This document shows, piece by piece, positions 38,301-50,245 of a stretch of 64,000 nt of DNA. This DNA comes from Lepidurus packardi (taxonomy: Eukaryota; Arthropoda; Branchiopoda; Notostraca; Triopsidae). A program made the position numbers and the translations under genes. Each line of letters starts with the position of its first letter. The stretch's first letter is position 1. Where the stretch lies: assembly GCA_023053545.1 (NCBI GenBank), contig JAKZAN010000002.1:2216375-2280374 (forward strand), read 5' to 3'. Under the pieces are notes generated by a model, which saw only the letters and a list, made by a program, of their open reading frames with translations, had not been told where the DNA came from and ran no database searches.

Positions 38301-40628
38301 GTCTGTAAAGCTACGATAAAAGAGATTTTCTTTTATTTAGTACAAGAATTTGTTGATCCTTTACGATGCCATTGGGACGTTGGCTGATTCCGTGGGACAT
38401 CACTTGAACAAGCCTGAATACATCAACTTGCTAATGCCACCTTTAATCAGTAAATGGAACGTCCTTAAAGACGAAGATAAGGATCTGTTTCCGCTCCTCG
38501 AAGTAAAGCTGGTTTTTTTTTAGTCGAAAGTGGAGTTATACAGATCTTTTTGCGTTCTTTCGTAGTGCTTATCGAGTGTGGCTACAGCCTTGCAATCTGG
38601 TTTCCTGCCCTACTCTGAACCGGTGTATCGAAGATGCGTATCTTTAGTAGAACAGACCCTCAACCAGCACATAGTACGTACTAGAAACCCTCTTCCAGCG
38701 AGAAAGTCGATGCATTGACGGGTATTTTAGGCAAACTTGCAGCAACCCGAGCAGTTTGAAGCCCCAGACAAGGATTTCATGATAGTGGCGCTGGATTTAT
38801 TGTCGGGACTGACAGAAGGCTTGAATGGGCAAATGGAACATCTGGTAGTGTCGTCTAACATAATGCAACTGCTCTACCAATGCATGCAAGATCCCATGCC
38901 GGAAGTACGACAGTCTTCTTTTGCCTTACTAGGCGATTTAACCAAGGCTTGCTTTCAACACGTTCATCCCTGCATTAGTAAGTATCTCTTCCCCTACATT
39001 AGAAAATTCCTTCTATCGATAGAAAATTCCTTATATTTTCAAGTCTAATCTGAAATTCTCTTCAATCTGATACTAAATCTGTTTTTTTCTTTCGTTGTAG
39101 ACGACTTTTTACCTATCTTGGGACAGAATTTAAATCCGGAATTCATCTCAGTGTGCAATAACGCAACTTGGGCTATTGGCGAGATTGCTGTAAAGCTAGG
39201 TAACTAATTAGTTAACTCATTTAAATTAACCCCTTCGGATTTTATAATGTTTTCCTTGTTCTAGCTGTCCATGAAATGCAGCCGTATGTGACAGTATTTT
39301 TGAACCAACTCACGTCTATAATTAATCGTCCCAACACGCCGAAAACTCTACTGGAAAATACGGGTAAGTGCTAGCTTCTGGCCTGTTATTTTTCCTTACT
39401 AATTTTTTATTATTATTCTTATTATGTTTTATTTCCTGCCAAATCGTTTGAATTAAAAACACTAACCATGTTCCACGTATTTGAAAGTAATCTGTAAACA
39501 TTCTGTGGAGCTAAGTTTCTTGGATTTTTTCCTACTTACTATTGTGTGATCGTCCAGTCCAATTCAGTTGCACTGGTAGATTCATTTTTTTCTTTGGTCC
39601 ATAGTTTGAATGGCTCCGTCATAATTTTCTATGGGTTTGTTCTTATTATTCTTATTATTATTCCAACGTTTCTCATTGGTTGTTTTTGTTTTTTTGTTTC
39701 TTTCCTTGTTTTTTTCGGTACCTTACATTCCTTTGGCTCCCCGTTGGTTTATTACCTTTGGTTACACCCTTAACTTCGTTCGACCATCACCGTGGACCAT
39801 CACAACCTCTAACCTGTCCATTCCAACGCCCCTTCCCCCCAAAAAATCAAAAAAAAAATCGTCGAAATGCGCCCAACCCTTATAACCATTGTATAGCCAT
39901 CACGATCGGGCGCTTAGGTCTTGTCTGCCCCCAGGAAGTGGCTCCTTCTTTGCAACAATTCGCCAGACAGTGGTCTGTAAAACATTTATATTTTTTATAT
40001 TCCGAGATATTTTTTATTCTTATTTTGTGATTTTTTTTATATATATATTTCCGTGTATTTTTTTCCTTATTTTTATTTCCCGAAACGCTTTCACCCTTAG
40101 TTTTCTTTCTCGTTGTATGTTTGCTTGTGAGAGCGCATGTTTTTCTGACATTTTTCAACATTCCCACAAAGAGTTTATTTTCCTAAGGCTATTAATACGA
40201 CATTGTGGTTTCTGTCCATAGGTGTCTCTCCTTGAGGAACATCAGGGACAACGAAGAGAAAGATTCCGCCTTTCGTGGCATGTGCCATATGATAACCGTT
40301 AACCCTGCTGGAATAGTTAACGATTTCATCTTCTTTTGTGACGCCGTGGCCTCATGGTCCAATCCCAAAGCTGATTTGAAAGAATGTTTCCAAAGGGTAA
40401 AAATTTCTACAAACGTTCTATCCCTTATAAACGAATTTGTAGAGTTGAAAAAGAATGTCTTTGATCGCGTGTTTACTTTTTCGTACATATATTTATTTGT
40501 GTTTCTTCTTATTATTACAGATTTTACATGGGTTCAAAAGCCAAGTGGGTGACGAAAACTGGAAACGATTTTCGGATCAATTCCCTCCTCCGTTGAAAGA
40601 ACGTATGACCTTGCATTATGGACTGTAA
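35303..40628 (+). CDS. Tnpo1: Transportin-1 (karyopherin beta-2), nuclear import receptor
   Basis: Seventeen exons: 35303-35401, 35558-35890, 35968-36183, 36243-36365, 36435-36614, 36723-36927, 37606-37758, 37887-38059, 38126-38275, 38341-38502, 38566-38673, 38731-38977, 39101-39199, 39265-39363, 39897-39972, 40222-40396 and 40521-40628. They join in phase to 901 residues; the human protein has about 890-898. The chain aligns with transportin end to end: [99 protein letters not shown], and a terminal [10 protein letters not shown]. It is built of HEAT repeats; the acidic loop (about 360-380, [17 protein letters not shown]) is the one that couples Ran-GTP binding to release of PY-NLS cargo such as hnRNPs. 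The donor after exon 15 must be GTCTGT (39973) to keep the frame. Intron 6 hosts a tRNA gene. Confidence 0.95.
37388..37458 (+). tRNA. tRNA-Glu, anticodon CTC
   Basis: The 71-base sequence folds as a full cloverleaf. The acceptor stem TCCGGTA pairs with TACCGGA. The D arm carries the A box (TGGTCTAGTGGTTAGGA). The anticodon stem GCTGG/CCAGC encloses loop CTCTCAC, with anticodon CTC at 37421-37423, and the T arm carries the B box GGTTCGATTCC. The body is that of eukaryotic tRNA-Glu. The gene has no intron and no encoded CCA. It sits within transportin-1 intron 6 (36928-37605) on the same strand and is transcribed by RNA polymerase III from its internal boxes. Confidence 0.97.
37461..37465 (+). 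terminator. RNA polymerase III terminator of tRNA-Glu
   Basis: A run of five T starts three bases after the tRNA 3' end, the standard Pol III stop signal. It should not disturb Pol II reading of the host intron. Confidence 0.8.
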
Positions 40629-42377
40629 AACACTGGCCAGTTGTGCGTATGGGTAAGTTCTATAGTAGCTAAATTGTTGGTTAATTTATATCTTGAGAAG
40701 AGGGAGGGCTCTAAATTTATGAGCTAACGTAATTTCGTTTTTATTACAGGGAATTAAGGTGAAAGCCAGAGAAGAAAAGCGGGCAATAATTTAGGGTACT
40801 TAAAAAATCAGTTTGATTGTGAGAATTAGGGAAGTTTTGTCCGCACTTTTTGCAGCCGTTTAAATCGCTAGCTTATGTTAAGCTGATAAGGAAAGTTGTT
40901 TATGTTTTAGTTTACGTCAAATTGAAATAACCTTGACCACGTTCACTTAGGAATTTAGGTTTGGGTTTAACGTGGCAAAAGCAGATATTTTTTCGTTTTT
41001 TGGGTTGCGTTCTGTATTTTTTTGCTAGGACACTTTCGGAATTCAGAGGAAGAAACAAGTTATGTACCACTAATTAAAGCATGATTAAGGACTAATGTTA
41101 AGTTTAATGTGATAACTATAAGTGAATTTAAGGCCCCTAATTATAACTTTATAAGTATAAGGCACCGTATTGTCAAATAGAAAGACTTTCTGGAACTTAA
41201 GTATCCGGAGGTCTTCTATTTTAGGTTTTAAGGTACTTTCTTTGCTAGAATTACCAAGCTAGGTTTAAGAAAGTTACGGAAAAGAGGCAAGAATTGTTGT
41301 CGAGTTAAAAATAACCAGGTTTTAAGAGGGGCCTAGGTTTGTACAGGAGTATAAAAGAAACTATCCTTTTCAAACTTTACAAAAAGGGGTGGGAATTTAA
41401 GGGAAGGGTTTATTGAGTAACCTAAAGTGATTCTTCCAGATTTTTTCAAAAAGATTTCATTTTTCAAAATGTAGGACCTCATTCAATTTCAGAGTTACAA
41501 AGGGGGGGTTTTGGTCTCCTAGTTAGACTGTGATAAAGTTTCCAAATGCTCACATCCAAGGTTTTCATTCATTTTTGCCTGCGGTAAACTTTTTTTGCGT
41601 CTTCAATTGCTATTTTTTTACGGGATTTTTTTTTTTTTTTTTAGAATTCCCCGTTTTATGAAACTTTGGGAGAATTACAATCTTTGTAAGCTTCTAAAGT
41701 AAAGGGAAGGGTTCATTTTGGTCATCACTTGCAAGGTCTAGTCTGTTTTTTAAGTAAAAATAAGAAAAAAATTAAAAGTTCCAGTGTTTCCGGAGACGAA
41801 ATTCCTAAAGAATAAGAGAAGAAAAGGCCATTTCTGACTGCATTTTGTCCCCGTTCTTTTTTTTACTTTGGGGTTGGGCTAATGTTTTTCCTTATTATTT
41901 TTTAAGTTAATTTTTCCAAAAGGGAAGTGTATTGCTGTACAACGTCAACCTAGGCCGGAGTAACATTTTAGACTATTTTTATAAGCATTGTACCCAATAT
42001 TGTGCTCTAAGAAATAATATTAAGGCTAAGTAAACAAAAAAGGAAGAGTACTGTAAGACGTATTATAATTGACATTTTGAAGTCAGGTATGCCCCAAATA
42101 CTGCGTTTGTGTGAGTTTCAGTGTCGAATAGATTTTTTGCATGATTGCTTAGGAGTTACCAAACACCCCAGCTAAAATTCGTTTCCTTATTTTTTTTTCT
42201 CCCCCCCCCCCCCCTCCTTGCTGCTCTAAGAAATTATTGTTATAATACAATCGTATACGTAGTGTATTTACAAGTGTCCTGAAACGTTTACAATTCTTTT
42301 CTATTTAAAGGGAGGGCGTTTGGGGTTGTGGTCTTGAACTAGACTTCGGCGAGTAGTCACTTCTGCATCTATATTAA
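40629..42377. other. Convergent 3' region between transportin-1 and CEP41
   Basis: 1.75 kb of AT-rich sequence with T-rich runs and a C-run near 42200-42216. It should contain both 3' UTRs, since transportin runs rightward and CEP41 leftward. No open frame, repeat or RNA gene was supported. Confidence 0.5.
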
Positions 42378-43373
42378 TTATTCAAGTTTATTTAGACGCT
42401 TTTTTCCTCCAGTAAATTTTAACTTCTTACTTTGGGTGTGGGATGACAGTTGTCCCAACTTTTGCATGAGAAGTCGTAAATCTTCTTTGGAAAACCGGGT
42501 TTTGTCCATGGTGAATAACCCGTGGGGAAATAGCTGCATGGCTACCTAATTTATCAAGAGGCTTTTAAGTTTAATTTTCTATATACATATTGTTAAAACT
42601 GTACATGTGTTTCATTAATTTTAAAATTATTTTAATATTTGGCATACTTTAGCTCCTCCGCTTAACATGAAAATGTTAGAATAACCGCGCTGGACTAAGG
42701 TGGAAACACATTGGGCTGCTATGATCTCGTCGTAGTCGTAGACGACAATGATTTTTCCGGAAACGTTTTTCTAGGGGAGACAGTGAGTCATTTCTTAATA
42801 CAAAACTTAAGATGCGAAGGATAGATGTGATTCCTACGAAAGCTAGTAATTGGGGCGTCTCGAAATTCAGGGCACGTGCTAGTCTCGTGACAGGGAAATG
42901 GTAGCTGGTAGTTATATGACCTTTTTGGTATTCTTCGACGTCGCGGACGTCCAGTAACAAGTACGGAATGTCAGACTGGGCCTCTGTCGGGGTATCCCCC
43001 AATTCTTGGAGTTCTTGCAGCATATATGCGGTTTCGAGCATCAAGGAAACGAGCAAGGATTGCTTGATTCGCTTGAAGATCTCATCTATACGAAATCTGA
43101 AGCTTTTTTGTACCAAATCCAGTTCTTCGTGGAATTTCCGCAAGTTGAATCCTAAAGGAGAGATAAATAAACTAGACGCGGGGGCAGCTCGAAGTGTGGT
43201 CTTACTTACCTGTGTCTGTCACGTGCTTGACTTTGTCGTATTTTGACGATTTCTAAACAAAAACGTGCTTTGAATGTTGCTTAACTAAAACGTTAGCGAT
43301 CAATAAAACGTACTTTGGTGGTTGAGATGCTCCTTCCCGAACCTTTCGATAAGCAACTCTTGGATCTTTCCAT
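42378..43373 (-). CDS. Cep41: CEP41 (centrosomal protein of 41 kDa), compact form with rhodanese-like domain
   Basis: Five exons on the minus strand, in order 43373-43314, 43252-43210, 43151-42838, 42770-42648 and 42545-42378, join in phase to 235 residues (human about 373). The CEP41 pattern is clear: KYDKVKHVTDTG, then FRFRIDEIFKRIK, PYLLLDVRDVEEYQKGHI, ALNFETPQLLAF, GKIIVVYDYDEIIAAQ, SNIFMLSGGAKV, LFPHGLFT and a last RFSKEDLRLLMQKL. The rhodanese-like fold (about 95-200) has YDYD where active rhodaneses carry the catalytic cysteine loop, so it is probably non-catalytic, as in vertebrate CEP41. The protein supports tubulin polyglutamylation in cilia and centrosomes. The linker between the N-terminal coil and the rhodanese domain is much shorter than in vertebrates. 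Two small terminal exons are easily missed: reading through the intron after LLAF gives a false C terminus. Confidence 0.87.
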
Positions 43374-43568
43374 TATTTTTTACAAAAAACAAGTACCTTG
43401 CTTCGTAGTTTGGTTAAAACATGAAAACAATTCACGTTTAGCCGAGTTTTTAAACCAAATTTTTATGTTTTCCGCTTGGCTCTCGTATTGTATATTGGAT
43501 CAGTTGTTCGGTTAGTTACAGCTGTGTCCACGAGCGGCGCTTTTCTAGCTTGTGTTTTCTCGATCAAC
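43374..43568. promoter_or_regulatory. Bidirectional promoter between CEP41 and RanBP3
   Basis: Only 195 bases separate the two start codons, which point away from each other. A TCAGTT initiator-type sequence lies at 43500-43505, about 64 bases before the RanBP3 ATG. No TATA box is in a convincing position. The shared promoter is inferred from geometry. Confidence 0.6.
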
Positions 43569-46500
43569 ATGGCGGACACAAACGCGGGTAAGTTTGTTAT
43601 TGTCTTGAAAATCTAATTAATTCATATACAAAGCATCTGCCGTTTTAATTTTTCCAACCCAATAAAAAGCACATGAATTACTCTACATCTTCCATAGGTG
43701 CTTCTTCGCGGAGTATTGAAAGTGAACCTTCTAGCGATTCCCCAACCAGTGCCAGTGGGAAGGACTCGACCACCGAGGTATTATTTTCCAATGAAAAGAA
43801 TTCCTTTTGTAGATACAAGATTATTAACCTCAGCTTTACCCTCTGTAGGATTCTGTGTCTGGAACTCTTATAATCGAAAACTGCGAGGCTCGCTCTAATG
43901 GAGCTGGATCTGACGCAAGGGACGATTCCGAGTCAGATTCATCCAGTCAGGCTGAAAGTGAAGCCGGTGGTAAGTCCTTTTGTGTTATTGTTTTTGTTTC
44001 CTTGGTCCTCCCTTCTCTTTTCTCTAGTGGTATCCCGGTAGAATATAAACACTGTAGACCTCAATTTTTAGCCCTTACAAATGTTGCATACCCCAAGACC
44101 TCCCTCTTCTGAAGGGCCAACAGGCTTTAAACCTAGCCGTATTGATTAGTTTGGTAATCAGTAACCGGATTATACTGGTTAAGACAGCTTATGCAAGTGG
44201 ACGCAAGGTATGGAACATTTGGCTGAATTGTTTGGAGCATTGAGTATCTTGTCCCATCCAGTTTCTTTTGCTGCAGTCTTACCAATACCAGGCTGGGCAA
44301 TTGCCTCCTCTCGGAGCACATAAATCCATCCCTTGCGTCAGTTCTCTTCTCATTCATGTCCTGCGAGTGTAACAACTAAGATCTCGTGCTCCAAATCACT
44401 ATAAGTACACAGTTTTAATGCCAGATTTTATCCTGGCTAATTCTGGAAGGAATTCCTGTCGGTTTTTCCAAGGAGCCGCCCCAATGAAGCCACTTTGCAA
44501 TCGCCGAAGTATGTCTGATAAATAACCGTAAAAAGCAAAAGAAACTTCGTGTGTAGGCTGTCTTGAAATAACAAATTGTTTTACTGCTTTCCAGCTTAGT
44601 TTTCCACAAATCGTCAATTTAATGCGATAAGGTTACTTAACATTCCAACTCGAGTTTTACTTTAGATTTGGCTCGCCTCCAAGTAGCTCTGACCTTTTCT
44701 AAAGCCAAAGACCTTGTAAATGCACTTTTGGCTTGAATTGAGACCCTTTTTGATCATGAGCGCATCGCAGCCAAAAACGCAAGGTCTAACTTGACACTTC
44801 CGCTTTTCTTTCAATTCTTGCGCTCTCCTTCGACTCCGAGCCAGTTAAACGAGGCCAAGGACTGTGCAGTACCTCCAGCACCTTGATCCCCCCCACTCCA
44901 AATTCCAAGAGCACAGCGACTGTATTCCTTCTTCAACTACCAAACACCCTTAAAAACGTTGCCTCTGAAGATTCATTGTAGTTCTCCCCACGACACCTCA
45001 TTATTTTCATTGTTGCCTGCAGAAAAATCGCCCTACTGGGTCATGCCATTTAGCACGGGATTTTCATATGAATACTTCCCCACAACTCCGCAAGGGGAAC
45101 CACTTCGTTGTTGGCTAAACCAGGCATTACGTTTACAACTTCCTTAGGGACCAAATAAGCCATAACCGGATAAGAACCGGTTTGTTGTGAGAAAACGTTC
45201 GACGCTGCCCCAGCCACAACTACAGCCCTAGTCTTTAGCCTGTCTTTTGCGGCTTGCAAGCTATGCATATAGCTTACCATAGGTTGCTCTTACGTATATG
45301 TGTATGTATATACACACACACACCTCCCTTTTTGTAAGCGCTTTGCAGGATCACCAAGACGCCAAAGCCGTGTAGATTCGGTCTAATCCGGCCAGCATTA
45401 ACCGATTCATGGTGGCTTTTAGTGCTCATTAAGCGCTTCTTCTTTGTTACCCCCCCCCCACCCCCCGTCTTCTGGATCTGCTTGCTTGCACCTTCGTATT
45501 CAGATCCAGTTAGTTCCCAGAATTCCTGCGCGACGCACCTCGTGAAAAAAAGTTGAATCGTTTCCGGAGTCTCCCCGTGTCACTACACCTTATAAGATTC
45601 TCTCCGGATTCCCTATCCTAAACTAGTTTCCATTTATCAAGTGAGACAAGGGAAAGTCTCGTTTCGGGGGCTTACAACCTGGAGTGTTCTGTTACAAGTG
45701 TTGAAAGCCTTCCATCCGTAAATTTGTGCGCCTGATTTGCTGCCAACGACGATTGAAAAGCTTCGCAGCTGCGAATTTTTCTTCTACGACGTCTTAAAGA
45801 AAACATTTCTGGCTCCGTCGAGCGTCAGACACAAGAAGTTGCTGTATTGTTGCGGAAAACGCAGTTTACAGGCTCCGCCCATTCGGTTGCGGATTGCCTA
45901 CCTTTCTCTAGAAACGTCTATTGTAATTCAACTATCTGGTTTATTTCATTTTTTTGCGAAAAGTAGAAAGCAATGGCTGTCGTCCATGGCGTAACAGAAG
46001 TGTTTGAGAAATCGCGATTGTGGTATCGCGACGATCGATCCGGGCCTTAAAAGACTCACTAGGAAGCTTTTGCGCAGTCTTGTCATGTTTATTGATCTCT
46101 CCGGTTGTTCCTCTGCCCCAAATGACTGGGAAAATTCTAAAAGATCGAGGACACCTTAAATAACTGCGCAGTTATTTAGAAGAACAAGATTTCCGTTGGT
46201 TTTTCATTGGGAAATTAAGAGAAATCGGGATTGCAGCCCTACAGAAATATGATTACAACATTATTCTTTGTAATGGAGACGGAAGTGACCTTGCCAACAG
46301 TCCAGACTTAATCATGTTTCATATTATCGAGACCTTGAAAGAAAGGAATAGGAATTTTTCTTATGAGTTTATGACTAGCCACGTGAAAGGGTTGTCAGTT
46401 TAATTCGGATTGCATGAAAACGTGCGAGCTTTTCTCTTATCTTTTAAACGTGATAGATTTCACTGGTTAAGTCCGGATTCACGTAATGTGTGTGATGAAT

Positions 46501-49234
46501 TAGAGATTTTGGACCCCCTTAAAAACGTCATCGTCACTGTTGTTGTGCAATCTTCTCCAACAAAGGAAACTCATAAAAAACATCCATGTTTTTTATTGGT
46601 ATTTTGTTTCTTTTTTTTAAAGAGAAACGCTTAGAACGTGATTGCTAGCACGTAGGCAAGTCAAGTTTATTTTAATTCTCTCGGACGTTACCCTCGTCAT
46701 AATCCAGGCCCTGTGAAATTTACATAAAAAAAGCATCATGGAAACTTTTTAGGCACGAATTGTTGTTTCCGTCCGGTTCTCGGGGAAGAGTAGAGAGGTT
46801 TACAGGAAAAAAAATATGCACGAACTTCGAGTTATGCCATGAAAGGTTGCTTATTGGTCATTAGAGAGCCTTATAACCATACATATTGGACTTGTTCATT
46901 AGGTCGGTGAGCAAGGAATGTACCCCGGCAACAAAGCTTCTGTTCGGTGCTCAAAATTGGATTTTATTCGTCTTTCGTCCTCGTATTCCATCCCTGGTCT
47001 GGCGTCTTCCGCGATCTTCAAACGCAGCCCCGCCTATTGGTTTCCCCACTCGCAGCCACGCCCCTTTTCTATCGCTCCCAAACGCCGCGTTACAAAAGCG
47101 CCTATATTGGGTCGACGCATCCGGGCTTTAGCGACTGTCGAGTGAACCCCGAATTAGAAAAATTCAACCTTTCTCTCCTACTCTTAAACCTCTATTCGAT
47201 TTTTCACCCTTAAAAGAGGGTAAAAAAGCGACCCCACTGTGGAAAACAAAACAAGAGCAAATCTTTTGCTCCCGGCTTCTCCATATCCGTCAAACTGTGG
47301 CCGTCCAATAGGACTCGTGGGCTGAGCCCTCGCCCCGCCTCCGTCATGAGACTCCCTTTAGCTCGCAGACAACGAAGTAATTTGATTCCTCCGACACCCT
47401 CTCCTTTTATTTTTAAGCATTTAAAATTCCGCGTTTGAAAACTTTACATCCTTAATATCCTATCCTTAATTTTTGAAATTCCCCAAAAAATATTTTATTA
47501 ATTTCTTGGATGATTTTAACAATTTTATTTTATTTTCGTTGTAGCTGCGTCTATCTTCGCAACTTCCAAAATAAGCAATCCTTTCGCAGCCCGCAGCTCA
47601 GATGCAGTCCGTATTGCAACGAACCGAGGCGATGGTCCGTTAGCTCCCAGTCGGCTGGCCGTCTCTAGTTCAACAGCCGCTTCAGGGTCTTCTCCTTTGG
47701 GGTTTGGCGCCTTTGGCCAAGGACATGGAAGGGAAAAAGACAAATTGGTACTCCGGCCATCGCTCTTTGGCACCGCCTCCAGCAGCAGTAGTAGCAGCAG
47801 CAATGGAAACAGTCCTTCCAATGGCAAGAGTTTTAGCTTAAAACCACCCACGTTTAACCCTTTCGTCAAAGGTAAGAAGACAATTTTAAATTCAGTTTTC
47901 TTTTGAATTGTTGTAATTTTATCATTTTTCTTCATGTTTTCTAATCTTCTCTGTTTCTTGATTTGTAGCTGTGGATTCAGTTGACGACATCGAAAATGGC
48001 AAAGGAACGAGCTCGGCGTCGGGAAGACCCATGTTTGGATCCGCAGCAGGATTTCTGTCTACTTCCGTGGCGGTAACTACGTCATCAGCCGTGGCAGCAG
48101 CGGTCGCAGCTGCGTTGGATAGCACATCACCAGCAGCGGCTGGGGAAGATGGAGCTTCCGTTAGTTCGAGCGCAAGAGTACAGCCAACTACCTCCGTTTT
48201 CCCATCGTTAACCACCAACGCCACCACTGTGAAACCTCCCACTTTAACGACCTCCTCCTCCGGGAGCGCTTTTGTCTTTGGTCAGAACTTATCTGCGCGA
48301 GTGGAGAATCCTTCGACGAGCACAGTTGATGATCTCCCTCCTACCGAGCCCTTGACCAATGGCAGCACGGGCTTATTCAACCTACCGCCCACGCATGTAA
48401 GATTTAATATATATAATCTCTGGGAAAGATTTGGAATTTTTGAGTTATTTTGTGGCTGGAATTTTATAGGAAAGGAACGGAGAAAGTCCAGATGCGAAAG
48501 CCACCAAATCTTTGACGGAATCGGCCAAAGAAATGGAAGAATCCCGAGCGGCCAAGAGAAGATACGATGAAGTGGCAGTAGTGACGGGAGAAGAGGATGA
48601 ATCCAACGTTCTTCAAGTAAAATTAATTTTAAAAACGTGTTGGCTATGGGTACTTATACAAACCGTGCAGGTTAGTTGCAAATTGTACGCGTTTGACAAA
48701 GGGAATTGGGCCGAACGCGGCGCAGGAGCCCTTCGTCTTAACGATAAATCAGGATCGAGCACAAACCTTCAATCACGATTAGTAATGAGAGCCCAAGGCA
48801 CACTCCGTCTCATACTCAACACAAAGGTATTGCAAGTTAATTAAATAACTGAATTTGTTCATATTAATTTGTGTACTTCTTATTTTGTGTCCTTAGTTGT
48901 GGCCGGAAATGAAATTGGAAAAAGTTAGTACGAAAAGTATTCGCATAACCGCCATGGATGAGGATAAAGTGAAGATTTTCCTCATTATGGTAATCTAGCC
49001 AAGTTCGTATTAGAGTGTTGGAGGGTTTTAAGTGTATTTCTATTTCAGGCAAGCCCGAAAGACACGGAAGTGTTGTTCCATGCACTTGAATGGCGGGTAG
49101 CGACGATGACGTCGCAGCAAGAGCAGCGAAACGTTATGGATGATTCGGAAGAAGCTGGGAATGAGGCTAGCAGCGAAGACAAAGCAACAGTGGAAGAAGG
49201 AGTTGAGTCCAAACGGAGGAAATCTGCATCTTGA
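43569..49234 (+). CDS. Ranbp3: Ran-binding protein 3 (RanBP3)
   Basis: Nine exons: 43569-43587, 43698-43777, 43849-43969, 47545-47871, 47969-48396, 48470-48616, 48671-48826, 48897-48989 and 49049-49234. They join in phase to 518 residues. The first coding exon has only 19 bases, starting at MADTNAG. The middle is Ser/Ala-rich with isolated FG-type motifs (LFGTA, MFGSA, FVFGQNL). The C-terminal third (about 355-472) is a Ran-binding domain: VSCKLYAFD..NWAERGAGALRLND, RLVMRAQGTLRLILNTKLWP, then FLIM and a closing LFHALEWRV. It ends in a basic KRRKS stretch. RanBP3 is a CRM1 export cofactor that strengthens CRM1-RanGTP-cargo binding. Intron 3 is 3.6 kb and contains decayed foreign sequence. A poly(A) signal AATAAA lies at 49386-49391. 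Confidence 0.93.
45288..45322. repeat. TA/TG/CA microsatellite
   Basis: Alternating TATGTGTATGTATA followed by a CA run, inside RanBP3 intron 3. Confidence 0.7.
46164..46634 (+). pseudogene. Unrecognised decayed coding remnant in RanBP3 intron 3
   Basis: One reading frame stays open for 80 codons (46164-46403), meets a single TAA, and stays open in the same frame to 46634. The first part reads like protein (EEQDFRWFFIGKLREIGI, then NIILCNGDGSD), and so does the continuation (FKRDRFHWLSPDSRNVCDEL). It has no ATG at its start. I do not recognise a family. It could be a decayed transposon ORF or processed gene; chance cannot be excluded. Confidence 0.3.
46970..47345. promoter_or_regulatory. GC-rich, CCAAT-containing stretch upstream of RanBP3 exon 4
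   Basis: Contains inverted CCAAT (CCTATTGGTTTC at about 47033-47044, TCCAATAGG near 47306) and CCCCGCC-type GC boxes. It lies about 200-600 bases before exon 4 and might be an internal promoter for a shorter RanBP3 transcript. This is weak, pattern-only evidence. Confidence 0.25.
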
Positions 49235-49385
49235 TAGCTTTATGTGCTGATGAACTTGAAAGATGGAAAGTTTCGGAAACAAAGTGCGTGCATCAACTAG
49301 ATGTTCTGCGATAAAACAAGAAAAAAAAAAGTAACTTGGAGAAGTACCGTGTACTTGTCCCATATTTTCATCTTGTATACCTACG

Positions 49386-49391
49386 AATAAA
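49386..49391 (+). other. RanBP3 polyadenylation signal
   Basis: AATAAA, 152 bases after the RanBP3 stop codon, with T/G-rich sequence farther on. Confidence 0.6.
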
Positions 49392-49898
49392 AATTTGCAC
49401 GCTGTCGAGAACTGTCCAGACGCCATTCCTACAGATATGTAATCGTATTTATAGCTTTACTGGCAGTTCTTATTCTACTAGTAATCTAATCGTAACTATT
49501 CTGCTGAAGTAAAAAACAAGCCTATTGATTACATTGACTTGGCTTGAAACCTCAAGTTTCTGTTTCTTCGAATGCAAGGAAAGAAAACCACCGTCCACAG
49601 CTTGTAATGCTAATGAGCGCATCAAACTTCCGAAACAAGTCGGCCTTTTTCTTAACAAACCAGAAAAGGATGGTGACGAAGACGATGCTCCATGATGGCA
49701 GCATCTCGCCTTCGAGCCTTACCACCAGCGGTCGAGAAGAACCGCATGAAGTTGGACTTAACACGTGTGCTTTTTAGACCCGCAGTTAATCAAGTTTCAA
49801 CGCCCTATGCACCAACTTAACCCTACCATGGACCGAACTACTAATTTTTTTGTCAGCGGTCCTCTTATTAAAACTTTCAACTTTTTTTCTTTTAGTTT

Positions 49899-49959
49899 GA
49901 AAAAAAAGTACAAAGACGGCAAAGAGCGATGCTCTTGCCGTCTTTGTACTTTTTTTTTC
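49899..49959. repeat. Long, nearly perfect hairpin
   Basis: Arms 49899-49927 and 49931-49959 are reverse complements apart from two one-base slips (AAAGAGC against GCTCTT, and 8 against 9 A/T). The loop is only GAT. The core GTACAAAGACGG pairs with CCGTCTTTGTAC. The right arm ends in nine T. The loop is too small for a normal microRNA precursor, so a fold-back mobile element relic or a transcript-ending structure is more likely. Confidence 0.7.
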
Positions 49960-50245
49960 TAAATACTCATTGTACTAGAATGCTCATTGAACTAGAAGTA
50001 AGAATAAATGCAATTATCTTGCAACGGAACAATTCGCTATCCCTGTCATGTACCGAATATTGATTTTTCTAAGCACTCGTCACAAAACGTAACAAAATTA
50101 AAGTTTCGAGTAAATTTCAAGTACTCATTGAATAAGTAGTCAAGGTTAAATTAAGTTTTCTTGCCAAGGTACTTATCCCTGACCGGAAAAAAAGTCCGTT
50201 AGTTCTTGTCTGACTTTTCTCGCGGCCTTTGATGCATTATTCGCG

